A stretch of DNA of 64,000 nucleotides from Paenibacillus_F sp047238265 (GCF_047238265.1 NZ_JBDFMM010000001.1:1240001-1304000); one strand, 5' to 3'; positions 6,328 through 16,620 are shown, numbered from the stretch's first letter. Translations and numbers: made by a program. Notes: a model not told the origin generated them from the letters alone.

Positions 6328-7631
6328 GACTATCAGAGGTGATTGCGCCTTCCTTTCATGAAGTCCATAAAGATATCAAGGATGGAGGTCATACGCATTA
6401 CTGGTTAGGCGGAGGACGGGGAAGTACCAAATCATCCTTTGTCGCGATAGAAATCATACTTGGTATCATGTCCGACCCGAACGCGAATGCAGTTGTGCTG
6501 CGGAAGGTCAAGGATACACTGAAAGAATCCGTATTTGAGCAACTTACATGGGCAATTGAAGCCCTTGGAGTGGAAGACTATTGGCATATCCCAGAGGCTA
6601 AGCTAGTTATCACCTATAAACCGACAGGACAAGAGATAAGGTTCAGAGGTGCGGACAAGCCCAAGAAGATCAAGTCCATGAAGTTCAGCCGTGGATACAC
6701 GAAGTTCATTTGGTACGAGGAAGTAGACGAGTTTACCGGGATGGAAGAGGTTCGGATGATTAACCAGTCCCTTATGAGGGGCGGACCGAAGTTCACCGTG
6801 TTTTACTCCTACAACCCACCGAAGAGCGCGAATAACTGGGTTAATACTGAAGTGAAGATGACTCGTGATGATCGTAGGACGCACCACAGCACCTATTTAA
6901 CGGTTCCGCGAGAATGGTTAGGGGAACAGTTCATTGTCGAGGCAGAACACCTTAAAGAGACCAAATTACAGTCCTACAAGCATGAATATTTAGGCGAGGT
7001 AACCGGTACAGGTGGAGAGGTGTTTGATAACGTTCAGATCAGGCGTATCAGTGACGAAGAGATTGAAGACTTCTACAACCTTCGCCGCGGCTTAGACTTT
7101 GGATACGCGATCGACCCGTTATCGTACACGGTCATGAACTACGATCGCAAGCATAAGCGACTTTATATCTTCCATGAGTTGTTTAAGACGGCAATGTCCA
7201 ACTACGCTGCTTACCTCCATATAGCAAGCGAGAATAAACGTAACGAAGTCGTAAAAGCAGACTCGGCTGAGCCTAAGAGCATCAACGAGTTAATGCAGTA
7301 CGGCTTATTTGTGCATCCAGTCAAAAAAGGACCGGATTCGGTTGAGTTCGGCATTAAGTTCTTGCAGAGTCTGGAGGCGATCATCATCGATGACAAGCGA
7401 TGCCCAGAGACTGCGCGTGAATTCCTCACATATGAGCTTGATAAGGATGTACATGGCAATTTTAAAGCCAAGTTCCCGGACAAAAACAACCACTCCATCG
7501 ACTCAGTACGTTATGCGATGGAAGACGATATGTGGGACTTCATGGAGCGCATGAAAGCGAGGAAGGCGCCGGAGGTACCATTCCCATTCCGGACAGAAGA
7601 ACCAAGTGGAGGAGAGTATATGACATGGTAG
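6324..7631 (+). CDS. terL: terminase large subunit (PBSX-type)
   Basis: 435 residues. The ATPase Walker A is GGGRGSTKSS (about residue 30) and Walker B is FIWYEEVDEF (about 128). The C-terminal RNase H-like nuclease domain has acidic residues in GLDFGYAIDP, KADSAEPKS and HSIDSVRYA. This motor translocates phage DNA into the procapsid and cuts concatemers. Normal length; overlaps terS by 4 bases and the next small membrane gene by 7. Confidence 0.95.
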   Translation: MRLSEVIAPSFHEVHKDIKDGGHTHYWLGGGRGSTKSSFVAIEIILGIMSDPNANAVVLRKVKDTLKESVFEQLTWAIEALGVEDYWHIPEAKLVITYKPTGQEIRFRGADKPKKIKSMKFSRGYTKFIWYEEVDEFTGMEEVRMINQSLMRGGPKFTVFYSYNPPKSANNWVNTEVKMTRDDRRTHHSTYLTVPREWLGEQFIVEAEHLKETKLQSYKHEYLGEVTGTGGEVFDNVQIRRISDEEIEDFYNLRRGLDFGYAIDPLSYTVMNYDRKHKRLYIFHELFKTAMSNYAAYLHIASENKRNEVVKADSAEPKSINELMQYGLFVHPVKKGPDSVEFGIKFLQSLEAIIIDDKRCPETAREFLTYELDKDVHGNFKAKFPDKNNHSIDSVRYAMEDDMWDFMERMKARKAPEVPFPFRTEEPSGGEYMTW

Positions 7632-7873
7632 TAGCGTTGGTTATAGTAAGCATCTGCATTCCCGTTACCGCATTGGTGATGGGATTTTTTGTACTCAAAG
7701 CTGTTCAGTTAGGTCTCCGCTGGCAGGTTGAGGTCAAGGAAGGCAAGGAGCCGACGATGGAGCCGGTAAAGGTCGAGGTGCCAAAGCCGTTTGAGTCCAA
7801 GCAAACGCCTGTTGAGATGACACCAGAAGTCATGGACGAATGGCTGAATGGACCCAAAGAAGAGAGGAGGTGA
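7625..7873 (+). CDS. small single-pass membrane protein between terminase and portal
   Basis: 82 residues from ATG 7625 with GGAGGAG upstream. One N-terminal transmembrane segment (VVALVIVSICIPVTALVMGF) is followed by a charged cytoplasmic-type tail. It overlaps the end of terL, so it belongs to the packaging operon. Function unknown; a longer frame upstream of the ATG overlaps terL and is rejected. Confidence 0.55.
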   Translation: MVVALVIVSICIPVTALVMGFFVLKAVQLGLRWQVEVKEGKEPTMEPVKVEVPKPFESKQTPVEMTPEVMDEWLNGPKEERR

Positions 7874-7879
7874 CGAGCC

Positions 7880-9632
7880 GTGAAGGGTGACGATCTGTTA
7901 GCAGAAGGCAGTAAGGTGGAGCAAGAGTACAGCGAGGGCAAGCAGTATCATACCCGAATGGGATTTGCGACTAAGTGGCCGGAGTATGAACGTTTCAAGG
8001 CTAGCGATCAGTGGCCGGCGCCTACCAAGAGGACGCAGAACTTGCCTCGACCGGTGTTTAACATTATCAAGTATATCGAAAACCATAAGGTCTCTTCTGT
8101 AATGAATGAGAACGTGAGGATGCTTTACCGGGCTCAGGAGATGTCGTTGGAGTTTGATACCCCAGAAGACCGGATGAAAGCGGAAGTGGCTGAGAAAGCC
8201 GCTGACAGCTTTACGAGATACAGTGATACGACTTGGGAGAACATCAAGCAAGATGAGCTGAACGAAGAGGCTCTTGAGGTTGCGTCGAACGTTGGCACCG
8301 GTATATGGCATTATTTTTGGAACACTGATAAGCAAGGCGGAAGCATATCACCTTATGTTGGAGATATGGAGGGTGAGGTCCTTGATCCCATTAACGTATT
8401 CCTTGGTAACCCACAGAAACGGAACATCCAGAAGCAGCCGTACATTCTTATCAGTAGCCGTGAAATGGTTGACACAGTCAGGAAAGAAGCTAAAGCCAAC
8501 GAAATACCTCCTCACCTCATTGAATTAATCAAGTCAGACAACGAGACGCGTAGTGAAGGGTACGACAGGGCGCAGGTTGAGTTAACTTCCAGCAATAAGG
8601 TGACGGTATTAACCAAGTATTGGCGTGAAAACGGACTGATTTACTTCGCGAAATACAGTTGCGGAGTGCCTATCAAGCGTAAAACGTCGACTGGAATGAA
8701 GCTTTATCCGATCGCCTGGATGCAATGGGAACGTCGGCGCAAATCGGCCTATGGTATTGGTGATACAGAGGGGCTCATTCCGAACCAAAAGGCAATTAAC
8801 GTCATGATGGCGATGCAAATTTTGAGCACACAGCTAACCGGCTGGCCGAAACTGATCTATAAGACGAACGCGATTGATCCAAACAAGGTGACCAACACTC
8901 CTGGGGAAATGATTGAAGACAAGTCGCCTCCGGGAACTGGTGATGGAGTAAAGTACCTTGCGCCAGCAAGTACCAACACGATGGCAATGAATCTGGTTGA
9001 TTCGTTTATCGACTACACCAAAACGCTCTCATCCGCACAGGATGCAGCTACAGGTGATGTATCAAGAGGTCAGACTTAACGCCTCAGCTATCATGCTCCT
9101 GCAGAAAGCCGCCGGCGTCCCTATCGAAAGCATTAAAAAGCGATTTTATCGAGCGATGGAGGACGTTGGACGTATATGGGAAGAGTTTTGGAAGGTTAAG
9201 TACAATATGGAGCGCCGTGTGACTGTTGAAGACGACGATGGGAATCCGGTTCCAATGGACTTTACTGGCTCAAATTACCGAGATGTTGAATTAAACCTCA
9301 AAATTGATATTGGTCCAAGCTCAAGTTACTCGGAAGAGTTGATGATGGCATCGCTTGATAAGTTATTTGATGGAGGGCACATCACGCTGACGGACTACTT
9401 AGATTTTGCACCAGGCAATGTAATCCCATTTAAGGACCGGTTGTTAAAACGGATCGAACAACGCGAGATGGAAGCGCAGATGATGCAGGAACAAGCACTC
9501 GCCAGCCTCACACCAGAGGATAGAGCAGCGTTTGATGCCCTGCCTCCAGAGCAACAGCAGCAGATGCTTGCTCAGCTCCAACAAGCACCTCCAATACAAG
9601 CTCCTGTCCCTATGGGTGCAGGGTTAACATAG
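7880..9632 (+). pseudogene. portal protein, reading frame broken at 9071-9076
   Basis: The first frame is 7880-9079 (GTG start, GAGGAGGTGA upstream) and the remainder is in the next frame to 9632. They join at CAGACT (9071-9076): ATGDVSRGQ before, LNASAIMLLQKAAGVPIE after. Dropping one base gives one 583-residue protein typical of podovirus-like portals, ending in a Gln/Pro-rich tail. The portal is the dodecameric vertex ring through which DNA enters and to which the tail adaptor binds. Position between terminase and scaffold supports this. As a portal is essential for virions, either the prophage is defective or the sequence carries a one-base error here. Confidence 0.8.
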
Positions 9633-9710
9633 ATCGGGCCATTGGTGAGAATCCAGTGGCCTATTTTCATGCAAAAACAGCGCCTACCATAGCGCGAAAG
9701 GGGATTTACC

Positions 9711-10499
9711 ATGGAAGAATTCGCCAACCATAGCGAAGCAGTTGAAACAGCAGCACCAGAAATGAACGTTGATACTACGCCGGAAACTTCGGCTCCCGAT
9801 ACTGCCACCATGCAGGAACAGCCGAAAGGTTACACGGTCAAGTACAACAAGGAAGAACGCTTCGTGCCGGATGATGAGGCGCCGAGTTGGATTCAGAAGG
9901 GTCTCAACTACGACAAGATACAGGAACGCGTTCAGCAGTATGAAACACAGGCTCAGATGGCCGAGAGGCTGATGAAGTTTCATGGGTTTGATGACTTCGA
10001 GGAATTCTCCGCAGCAATGGAACAGGCCGAACAGGAGCGCGTCATTCGTGAAGGTGCTCAAAAATTGGGCATGGATGAAGAGCTTTATCGTCAGCACCTA
10101 GCGCCAGTAAACGAGAAGCTCCAGAACTATGAGAAGGAATTGCAACAACTCCGTCAGCAAGAAGCTATGCGGCAAATTGAGGCTGAGACGAACCATTTAA
10201 AGTCGAAGTACTCTGATTTCGAACAACATGAGAATGAAATATTCCAGATGGTGATTAACGGCGAAGTAAAGTCGCTTGAACAAGCCTATAAGCTCGCTAC
10301 GTACGAGCAACGCATCGCTGCTGCAACCAAGCAAGCGCAGCAGGAAACGATCAAAAACATCCAACAAAACAACGCATCGTCCACCGGCGCACTCGGCCAG
10401 GAAGGCTCGGAAGAGAAGTTTGGATACTCCAACATGTCTCGTGATGAAAAACGGAAACTGAGGGAACGAGTGAAGCGTGGCGAGGCCGTTGATCTATGA
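9711..10499 (+). CDS. scaffolding protein
   Basis: 262 residues, very rich in Glu/Gln and predicted mostly helical or coiled coil (residues 65-215), with an unstructured acidic N-terminus and a basic C-terminal end (SRDEKRKLRERVKRGEAVDL). This architecture and the place between portal and major capsid are those of phage scaffolds, which bind the coat protein through a basic C-terminal segment. There is no sequence motif, so the call rests on composition and synteny. Confidence 0.7.
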   Translation: MEEFANHSEAVETAAPEMNVDTTPETSAPDTATMQEQPKGYTVKYNKEERFVPDDEAPSWIQKGLNYDKIQERVQQYETQAQMAERLMKFHGFDDFEEFSAAMEQAEQERVIREGAQKLGMDEELYRQHLAPVNEKLQNYEKELQQLRQQEAMRQIEAETNHLKSKYSDFEQHENEIFQMVINGEVKSLEQAYKLATYEQRIAAATKQAQQETIKNIQQNNASSTGALGQEGSEEKFGYSNMSRDEKRKLRERVKRGEAVDL

Positions 10500-10519
10500 C
10501 CACTAAGGAGAGATATTAA

Positions 10520-11483
10520 ATGGCAACTAACGTACAAGGTTATAACGCAACAGCAGGGGTTAACGCCCTGACAGCGGAGCAAGCGGAATTTTATCAGGAC
10601 GCGATGCTTGAGCGTCTGCTTCCAGACCTGGTCTATATGAAATATGGTAAGAAGCAGAATATTCCGAAGCACAAAGGGGCGACTACAAGCTGGAGACGTT
10701 TAAACTCTCTTGCTGTATCTACCACACAGATCACAGAGGGTGTAACACCTGATGGAATCGACCTTGTAATTACTAAAATCTTATCTACAGTGAAACAGTA
10801 TGGGGCATGGGCCAAAATTTCAGATTGGATTAACACCGTAGGACTTGATCCTATGATGACTGAAACATCTGAACTTTTTGGTGAACATGCAGGTGAATCT
10901 ATGGATACCTTGGTGCGTGATAATGTTGCAGCTGGAACAAATGTCGTTTATGCAAATACTAAAGCGACCAGAAACTTGTTGACTGCAGACTGATAAAATT
11001 AATGCACTAGATATCCTGCGTGTTCGCAGAGGGTTCAAACGGAGCAAAGTTAAGCCAGTTTCTTTGCCAGGCGGCGGAAAAGGGTGGATTGCATTTATTC
11101 ACACCGATGTCGCGATGGATCTGATGCAAACACCTGAATGGATTAAAGCTAACAATGAAAATAACACCAAGAATTTCGCGGATGGTGTGATTGGTAAACT
11201 GTATGGTATTTACTTTATTGAGGTAGATAATGGAGTTAAATTTGCAGGATTGGGTGCCTCAGGCGCTGACGTATATGGTACGTTATTTATCGGAGAAGGT
11301 GCTTACGGTATTCCTGACATCGAGGGATCTTCAAAACCGGAAATTATTGTTCATACAGCGGGTTCCGCGGGGGCAGCAGATCCGCTGAACCAATTTAACA
11401 CGGTGGCATGGAAGTGTGCGTTTGACACCGTTCGATTAAATGAGTTGTGCATTATTAGATACGAATCTGGAGCTACAGTATAA
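10520..11483 (+). pseudogene. N4-gp56-type major capsid protein, reading frame broken at 10986-10991
   Basis: The first frame runs 10520-10993 and the second, one base over, to 11483. The join is at CAGACT (10986-10991): TKATRNLLT before, ADKINALDILRVRRGF after. Removing one base gives a 320-residue protein with the N4-gp56 family pattern (ITEGVTPDG, SDWINTVGLDP, LTAADKINALDI, GWIAFIHTDVAMDL). AAGGAGAG lies upstream of the ATG. The major capsid forms the head shell. As with the portal, this break should abolish virion production if real. Confidence 0.82.
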
Positions 11484-11500
11484 TTTAAGGAGTGGTTATA

Positions 11501-11806
11501 ATGGCGACTAAAAATGAAGAAAACAATGAAAAAAATCTTGAGGCACAGATTGCAAGGGAAGAAAAAACACTTAAACAACTCCTGGATGAAAGACCGAAGG
11601 TAAGTATTGAAATACCCGAAGATCCAAACAATCCTGATGACGTCGTCCCTGTAGGATGGAATGGAATTATCTATGCGATTCCTCGGGGTAAAAAGTTTGA
11701 AGTGCCAGATGTCATTTATGATATTTGGAGAGAAAGTCACGAAAATACGAAACAAGTAAACAAACGTATTCAACAAAGCACGCAAACAGAAATCAAAATC
11801 ATGTAA
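11501..11806 (+). CDS. small head-region protein, unknown
   Basis: 101 residues starting MATKNEENNEKNLEAQIARE, with AAGGAGTGG before the ATG at 11501. The N-terminus is a charged helix; the centre (VGWNGIIYAIPRGKKFEVPDVIYDIW) is compact. A short protein with this type of centre often follows the capsid gene in related phages. It may be a head decoration or completion protein, but this is inference. Confidence 0.5.
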   Translation: MATKNEENNEKNLEAQIAREEKTLKQLLDERPKVSIEIPEDPNNPDDVVPVGWNGIIYAIPRGKKFEVPDVIYDIWRESHENTKQVNKRIQQSTQTEIKIM

Positions 11807-11811
11807 ACAAG

Positions 11812-11835
11812 GGTGAACTTCGGTTCACCTTTTTT
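11812..11835 (+). terminator. Rho-independent terminator with UUCG tetraloop
   Basis: GGTGAAC (11812-11818) and GTTCACC (11823-11829) pair around TTCG, followed by six Ts. It ends the head gene transcript before the tail genes. Confidence 0.8.
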
Positions 11836-11860
11836 CATTTTAAAATTCGGAGGTGGTGGT

Positions 11861-12442
11861 ATGACACTGCAAGAGATTTTAAGCGAAATCATGGAACTTT
11901 ATCCGCATGCGCTCACTCAAGACAGCGTAATCCGCAAAGTGAATGACATCCAGAACCGGTTGTACCGGACGTATTACACGCAAACATCGGTAACCGCGTT
12001 CGATATTATCGCCGACCTTCCGTTTTATCCGCTAGAATACAGCACTTCAAAGGTAGTAGACGTGGTGGTCAATGGCGTGGAATATCCGTACCTTGACGGC
12101 AAGGGAATTGGTTCGGGATGCTTCTACACGTTCACGGCGGATAACGCCATTGAACTTTACCCTGTGCCCGATAAGGACCAAGCCGGAGGACTTATGGTGT
12201 TTCATTACATCGAGCCAACACAGCTCACTACGGACAACCTAGCGCTATCTCCTGACTTTGACAAGGACTTTCACAAACTCTTGATCTATGGAGCTTGTGT
12301 GGAGATTGCGGAGGGCATGCGTGATATCGACTTCGCTAACGCTTTTACAGCCAAATACAATGGGCTCTTACAAGAATTCAATCAAGCCAAACGTGTTCCG
12401 GACTATCCAATAATTGAAATGGTGTATGGGGGGTTGTTGTAA
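11861..12442 (+). CDS. head-tail adaptor protein (P22 gp4-like position)
   Basis: 193 residues from ATG 11861, which GGAGGTGG precedes; an earlier in-frame ATG lacks a ribosome site. The protein starts with a helix (LQEILSEIMELYPHALTQDS) and ends with helices (ALSPDFDKDFHKLLIYGACVEIAEG), the layout of phage adaptors that dock under the portal. It is immediately followed by tailspike and hub genes. The family assignment rests on size, layout and synteny. Confidence 0.6.
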   Translation: MTLQEILSEIMELYPHALTQDSVIRKVNDIQNRLYRTYYTQTSVTAFDIIADLPFYPLEYSTSKVVDVVVNGVEYPYLDGKGIGSGCFYTFTADNAIELYPVPDKDQAGGLMVFHYIEPTQLTTDNLALSPDFDKDFHKLLIYGACVEIAEGMRDIDFANAFTAKYNGLLQEFNQAKRVPDYPIIEMVYGGLL

Positions 12443-13851
12443 TGGCCCAGGTAAGTGAGTTAAAGGCGGAACAGTATGTAAATGCAGCAGTAAACCGTAA
12501 GGTCTGGGACGCTGTTATGTATAACGTGGCAACTGAGGGAATCTATCCGGGAAAAGACGTAACTCAGAAGCTTCAAGCGCTTATAAACAAAGCGATCGCA
12601 GAAGACAGGAAAGCAATCTTTTTCCCGCATGGACAGTATTACGTCACCTCCCTCGTTAACGCTGACAAAGTTTCCTTTATCGGTGACAATGCCTCATTCA
12701 TTGGAGGTTACACCGGTGTCATTCAGCAACTGGGCGATTACTCAAAAGACTATCTCCGGCGTAACGAACTATTCTTCAACGTTAGGGACTTCGGCGCTGT
12801 AGGTGACGGGATCGCCGATGACAGTACGGCTATCCAAAATTGCGTGAATGCAGCTTATGCTCATAGCGGATCGGTGTACTTTCCGGGAGGGGTTTATAAA
12901 ATCACGAAAACTATTCTGTTTGACCAAACGTCCTTGGTGGACTCGAATGACAGGCGCCGGCCAAATATCAAAGGCGAGGGATCGGCACAAACTCGAATTG
13001 TATTTCTTGGGTTGTCTGGCCCAGCATTCCACATCAAGGGAGGAACAAGCGGCGAAGGTCACCATTCCTACCAGAATGTTTCGGGATTCTTTTTGGTGGG
13101 AAACAACGTGGCAGGCACAACAGGTATGTATTCGCAAAATACAGCTTTCCTGCACTCGCAAGACATCCGGATATCGGGCTTTGATTATGGCATCTATTGT
13201 GATGACATCGAGCATTCCCGTTTTGAGAATGTGAGCTTACGATTCAACCAGAAGGGCATCTTTGCGCGACAGAATCCGGCATTTTACCCCGTTAGCACGT
13301 ATCCCAACAACATATCATTTGCAAGCTGCCACATTGGCTCAAACGCCGAATATGGCGGTTGGTTTATTGGCCCGACTACAGTCAATTTTAGTGGTGGATC
13401 CATTGAAGCCAACGGAATCACTGGGACAACCGGTGTCAACCACGGACTACGCTTTGAAGACTCTGGTTACCAAGGTGGGGTCGGCTGCATTCTTACCGGC
13501 GTCTACTTTGAGCAAAACAAAGGAATTGCTGATGTATTTATTTTTACAAGTACGTCAGCTATTAACCCATTGAATTCTTGTACTTATCTCATACAAGGCT
13601 GCTCTTTTAGTCGAATCAGCTCCACAAACTTTGTATCGCATAATATTTGGGCGCATTTTGCAGCGAATGGCGGACAACAAATGTTGAATGTGATTGGTTG
13701 CGGCTTTAAACGCTTTAACGGTTATACGGCCGACGCATCGAGAACCTATATCTACTTTGATGGGTTGCCAATGTCCAGCTCAAATCGCTTTTTCGCCGGA
13801 AATATGTTTATGGATGCGGTTGAGGCGGTACCTCAATTGACCCAGCCTTGA
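12442..13851 (+). CDS. tailspike with pectate-lyase-like right-handed beta-helix
   Basis: 469 residues. From about residue 110, NVRDFGAVGDGIADDSTAIQ is the classic entry motif of Pectate_lyase_3 beta-helix proteins (PF12708), followed by VYFPGGVYKITKT and repeated short beta rungs with Asn/Gly turns. The first 100 residues hold a second, weaker motif (AIFFPHGQYYV) and probably attach to the tail. Such spikes bind or cleave host surface polysaccharide. The ATG overlaps the previous stop by one base (TAATG). Confidence 0.78.
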   Translation: MAQVSELKAEQYVNAAVNRKVWDAVMYNVATEGIYPGKDVTQKLQALINKAIAEDRKAIFFPHGQYYVTSLVNADKVSFIGDNASFIGGYTGVIQQLGDYSKDYLRRNELFFNVRDFGAVGDGIADDSTAIQNCVNAAYAHSGSVYFPGGVYKITKTILFDQTSLVDSNDRRRPNIKGEGSAQTRIVFLGLSGPAFHIKGGTSGEGHHSYQNVSGFFLVGNNVAGTTGMYSQNTAFLHSQDIRISGFDYGIYCDDIEHSRFENVSLRFNQKGIFARQNPAFYPVSTYPNNISFASCHIGSNAEYGGWFIGPTTVNFSGGSIEANGITGTTGVNHGLRFEDSGYQGGVGCILTGVYFEQNKGIADVFIFTSTSAINPLNSCTYLIQGCSFSRISSTNFVSHNIWAHFAANGGQQMLNVIGCGFKRFNGYTADASRTYIYFDGLPMSSSNRFFAGNMFMDAVEAVPQLTQP

Positions 13852-13859
13852 GGTGACAT

Positions 13860-15272
13860 ATGAGACCATTACCTCCTGTACGTAATAAGCCGGCCATTAT
13901 TCAACGTGAATTTAAAGGGGAGAGCCGGTTGGACGCTCTCTCGATTGCTCCGGCATTCGCCACGGAGACGAAAAATTTTACCTCGGCAGCATATCCGGCC
14001 TTGTCGGTGCGTCCGGGGTTTTCAGATTTGCACAGTCCTAGCAGTTCAAGGGTTCTCGGCCTTGGGGTATGGAAGGACAAAGAACTCCATGCGGTATTCG
14101 GGGATGGAACTTGGTGGAGATATCGAGATGGTGCGTGGACTAAGCTCACATCTGGGTTAGACACATCGGCCACTTGGTCATTTACCAACGTTAAAGCAAA
14201 TCTCTCAGATATTAACCTCGTCGGAACAAACGGTAAAGATGGTGTACGAGCCTATAACGGATCCACAGTAACCAGTATCGGAAACCCGGTGGCTGGCTTA
14301 AATTTGATCGAGCAGTATTACGATCGTTTATGGGCCGCGGTAAACAATACGCTGCATGCTACGGCCGGAGGAAGCGCGGATAAGTGGCAGACGTTCAACG
14401 GGGACGACGAGGATTCCTACTTCATTGGCATTGATACACCGGACGGCGAAACAATCACCGCTGTAAAGGCAGGTATCGGTCACGTGACGATCTTTAAACA
14501 ATCCAGCATGCACGAGATGTTTGGCGCGATGGTCTCCACGTTCCGCGTGCAGCCGGTCACATACGACATTGGCGCCATCAATAACCGTTGCGTGGTCACC
14601 ATTGGAGGCATCATGTACATTCTGGACCGAAATGGCATCTACGAGTACATGGGTGGCGCTGTGCCGAGTAAGCAGTTCTCCATACCAGTACAGTGGTACG
14701 TGGATAATATAAATCCAGAAACGCGGGACAAGTGTTCAGTTGGGACGAATGGTCAGAAGCTTTATGTGTCCTTGCCGATCGGAAACAGCTTACTTCCCAA
14801 TGTCATCTTGGAGTATGACCCATCAAAGGGAACATGGTATACATGGAAGGACATTCAGCCCAATTGTTTTGCCAGTGTAGGCAATGACCTGTATTTCGGC
14901 GATAACAATGGACGTATATGGAAACTTGGTGGAGCGACAGACGGTAACTCTCCTGTGACCTCTGTATGGGTTTCTAAGGCGTTTACTGCTCAGTCAATGT
15001 CTCAGACGATCCGATGGCTGAAAGCCTGGATAACGGCAACTATACCCGCGGGAAGCTCAATGAACGTGTACATGAGCAAGCAAGTGACAGGTGACGATGA
15101 TTGGACGATCGTACAGTCCATTCCAGCGACGACAGTCATCAGCAGCCGACCGATCTACATCCGGTCAAATGTGGCCGTAAATGCGCGATACATACGGCTT
15201 AAGATCGAGTGTACAGGACCGGTCACGATCCATGAAATTGCAAGAGAAGAGGATTATTTACCATTGAGATAG
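13860..15272 (+). CDS. tail hub/stabilisation protein resembling P22 gp10
   Basis: 470 residues, very close to the 472 of P22 gp10. It is rich in aromatic beta blades (VLGLGVWKDKELHAVFGDGT, YEYMGGAVPSKQFSIPV, VILEYDPSKGTWYTW), suggesting a beta-propeller, and has a C-terminal beta domain (VNARYIRLKIECTGPVTIHE). Opening RPLPPVRNKPAIIQREFKGE is loop-like. In P22, gp10 sits between adaptor and tail needle; the gene order here agrees. GAGGTGACAT precedes the ATG. Confidence 0.65.
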   Translation: MRPLPPVRNKPAIIQREFKGESRLDALSIAPAFATETKNFTSAAYPALSVRPGFSDLHSPSSSRVLGLGVWKDKELHAVFGDGTWWRYRDGAWTKLTSGLDTSATWSFTNVKANLSDINLVGTNGKDGVRAYNGSTVTSIGNPVAGLNLIEQYYDRLWAAVNNTLHATAGGSADKWQTFNGDDEDSYFIGIDTPDGETITAVKAGIGHVTIFKQSSMHEMFGAMVSTFRVQPVTYDIGAINNRCVVTIGGIMYILDRNGIYEYMGGAVPSKQFSIPVQWYVDNINPETRDKCSVGTNGQKLYVSLPIGNSLLPNVILEYDPSKGTWYTWKDIQPNCFASVGNDLYFGDNNGRIWKLGGATDGNSPVTSVWVSKAFTAQSMSQTIRWLKAWITATIPAGSSMNVYMSKQVTGDDDWTIVQSIPATTVISSRPIYIRSNVAVNARYIRLKIECTGPVTIHEIAREEDYLPLR

Positions 15273-15282
15273 GAGGGATACT

Positions 15283-15927
15283 GTGGCAGATTTAAACCTT
15301 CCCCGCGTTGAACAAGGAATGACGGTGGAGCAGCTTGGACAAATCGTTGGCCGCGTGATTAAGGAACTGAATTACCTGATGGACGGTATGTTAGGCAACG
15401 AGAACATTCGGGTGAAGTCAATTCAAGCCGAACGGATCGATGTAAATAAACTATCCGCAATATCTGCAGACCTGGGGCACATTACCGCGGGACTGATCGA
15501 GGCGATTAAGATGGTTGGTAGTACAATTATTGGGTCGTACATTGCGACTTCGGAGAATACATTCCCGAGGATCGAGTTCAGTTCGGCAGGCACGTTGCTT
15601 AAGGCTTCTACTACTGCAAACAACTTTATGAAAATTGATCCAGCTTTTTATCAGAGTCCGTCACTAGAGTGGTCATATCCGGGCAGCAGGGTATCTATGG
15701 GTATATATCAGAATAGATTTCTTATTAACGCTGAATCTGGTGATATTCAAATTGGATCATCATTGGGTGATTTATATTTAACAGCATCCACCGGATATGT
15801 TAGAGTGGCTAACTGGAGTAAACTGATGAGTAGCAATGGTAGGACATTGCAGAACGAACTCGACTCTTTGTCGGCAAGAATTTCTGCTTTAGAATCTCGA
15901 CCGTATTACCCTCCTCCATCTACCTAA
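15283..15927 (+). CDS. tail fibre or tail-tip protein
   Basis: 214 residues from GTG 15283, with GGAGGG upstream. An N-terminal helical region is followed by a repetitive beta region with interleaved small residues (IRVKSIQAERIDVNKLSAIS, ITAGLIEAIKMVGSTIIGSY) typical of trimeric fibres, and a C-terminal coiled coil (LQNELDSLSARISALESRPY). It could also correspond to a tail needle. It lies last before the inserted regulatory cassette. Confidence 0.6.
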   Translation: MADLNLPRVEQGMTVEQLGQIVGRVIKELNYLMDGMLGNENIRVKSIQAERIDVNKLSAISADLGHITAGLIEAIKMVGSTIIGSYIATSENTFPRIEFSSAGTLLKASTTANNFMKIDPAFYQSPSLEWSYPGSRVSMGIYQNRFLINAESGDIQIGSSLGDLYLTASTGYVRVANWSKLMSSNGRTLQNELDSLSARISALESRPYYPPPST

Positions 15928-15980
15928 TTGCTTCCACCATATGGTAGAATGTACACAAAACATATGGCTGGAGGATGGAC

Positions 15981-16535
15981 ATGAAAAAAGTTCTATTGGG
16001 TTTTATTCTGGGTGTTGGGCTTACTATATCTGCTACTGCATTCGCTGACGACGTTATAAATCAGGTGACTGCATACCTAAGGCCGGATTTTCCGGTTAAG
16101 GTTGACGGGAAAGATGCCAATTTAAAGAATCCGGTCCTTATTTATGAAGGATCATCTTACCTACCCGTTAAGGAAACGGCTCGTCTTGTTGGTAAAGAAG
16201 CCGTTTGGAATGAAAAAACAAGCACCATTGATATAGTAGATCAGTCAGTCACTGTACCTAATAACGACAAGGAGGTAAAACCTGTGCCTTCTCAAACGCC
16301 ACAACCTACCACGGCACCGCAAGAGCCTGTTCAACCAACCTTGGACAGAGAAACAATCGAACGTCAGATAAATGAAAAGAAGATGGATATTGGATTAATG
16401 GAAAGGGCTATTAAAAGAGAAGAGATTTACATTTCTGAGAATCCATCCGTAGGAACTGTTGAACTTGATAAGTATAAAAAAGCTCTGGAGAATTTCAAAG
16501 AAGAACTCTCCAGACTCGAAAACCTACTTCAATAA
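15981..16535 (+). CDS. secreted protein with copper-amine-oxidase N-terminal-like domain
   Basis: 184 residues. Residues 1-24 form a signal peptide (MKKVLLGFILGVGLTISATAFA). Residues 35-90 (PVKVDGKDANLKNPVLIYEG, SYLPVKETARLVG, VWNEKTSTIDI) match the Cu_amine_oxidN1 fold (PF07833), common in secreted Paenibacillus proteins. A Pro/Thr linker and a coiled-coil end follow. ATG 15981 is preferred over the ATG at 15975 because CTGGAGG lies 6 bases upstream. A host-type surface gene inside a phage late region is a likely moron changing the lysogen's surface; that role is inferred. Confidence 0.7.
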   Translation: MKKVLLGFILGVGLTISATAFADDVINQVTAYLRPDFPVKVDGKDANLKNPVLIYEGSSYLPVKETARLVGKEAVWNEKTSTIDIVDQSVTVPNNDKEVKPVPSQTPQPTTAPQEPVQPTLDRETIERQINEKKMDIGLMERAIKREEIYISENPSVGTVELDKYKKALENFKEELSRLENLLQ

Positions 16536-16568
16536 CAAAAAGAGCTCTCACCAGGTGGTGGGGGCTCT
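16536..16568 (-). terminator. terminator, T run on the minus strand
   Basis: AGAGC...GCTCT with inner CACC/GGTG forms a strong hairpin (16541-16568). Five As at 16537-16541 give the T run on the minus strand, so it ends the XRE repressor transcript and also stops plus-strand transcripts less efficiently. Confidence 0.6.
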
Positions 16569-16620
16569 ATTAATGCAATGCACTGACCGTAAAGTTTACG
16601 ACTACTTTATAAGTTTATAG

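Noticed and set aside
4057..10991. Programmed +1 ribosomal frameshifting at CAGACT
   Set aside because: The hexamer is in different codon phases at the sites, so the ribosome would not see a common codon signal; the sufD case also restores a normal stop.
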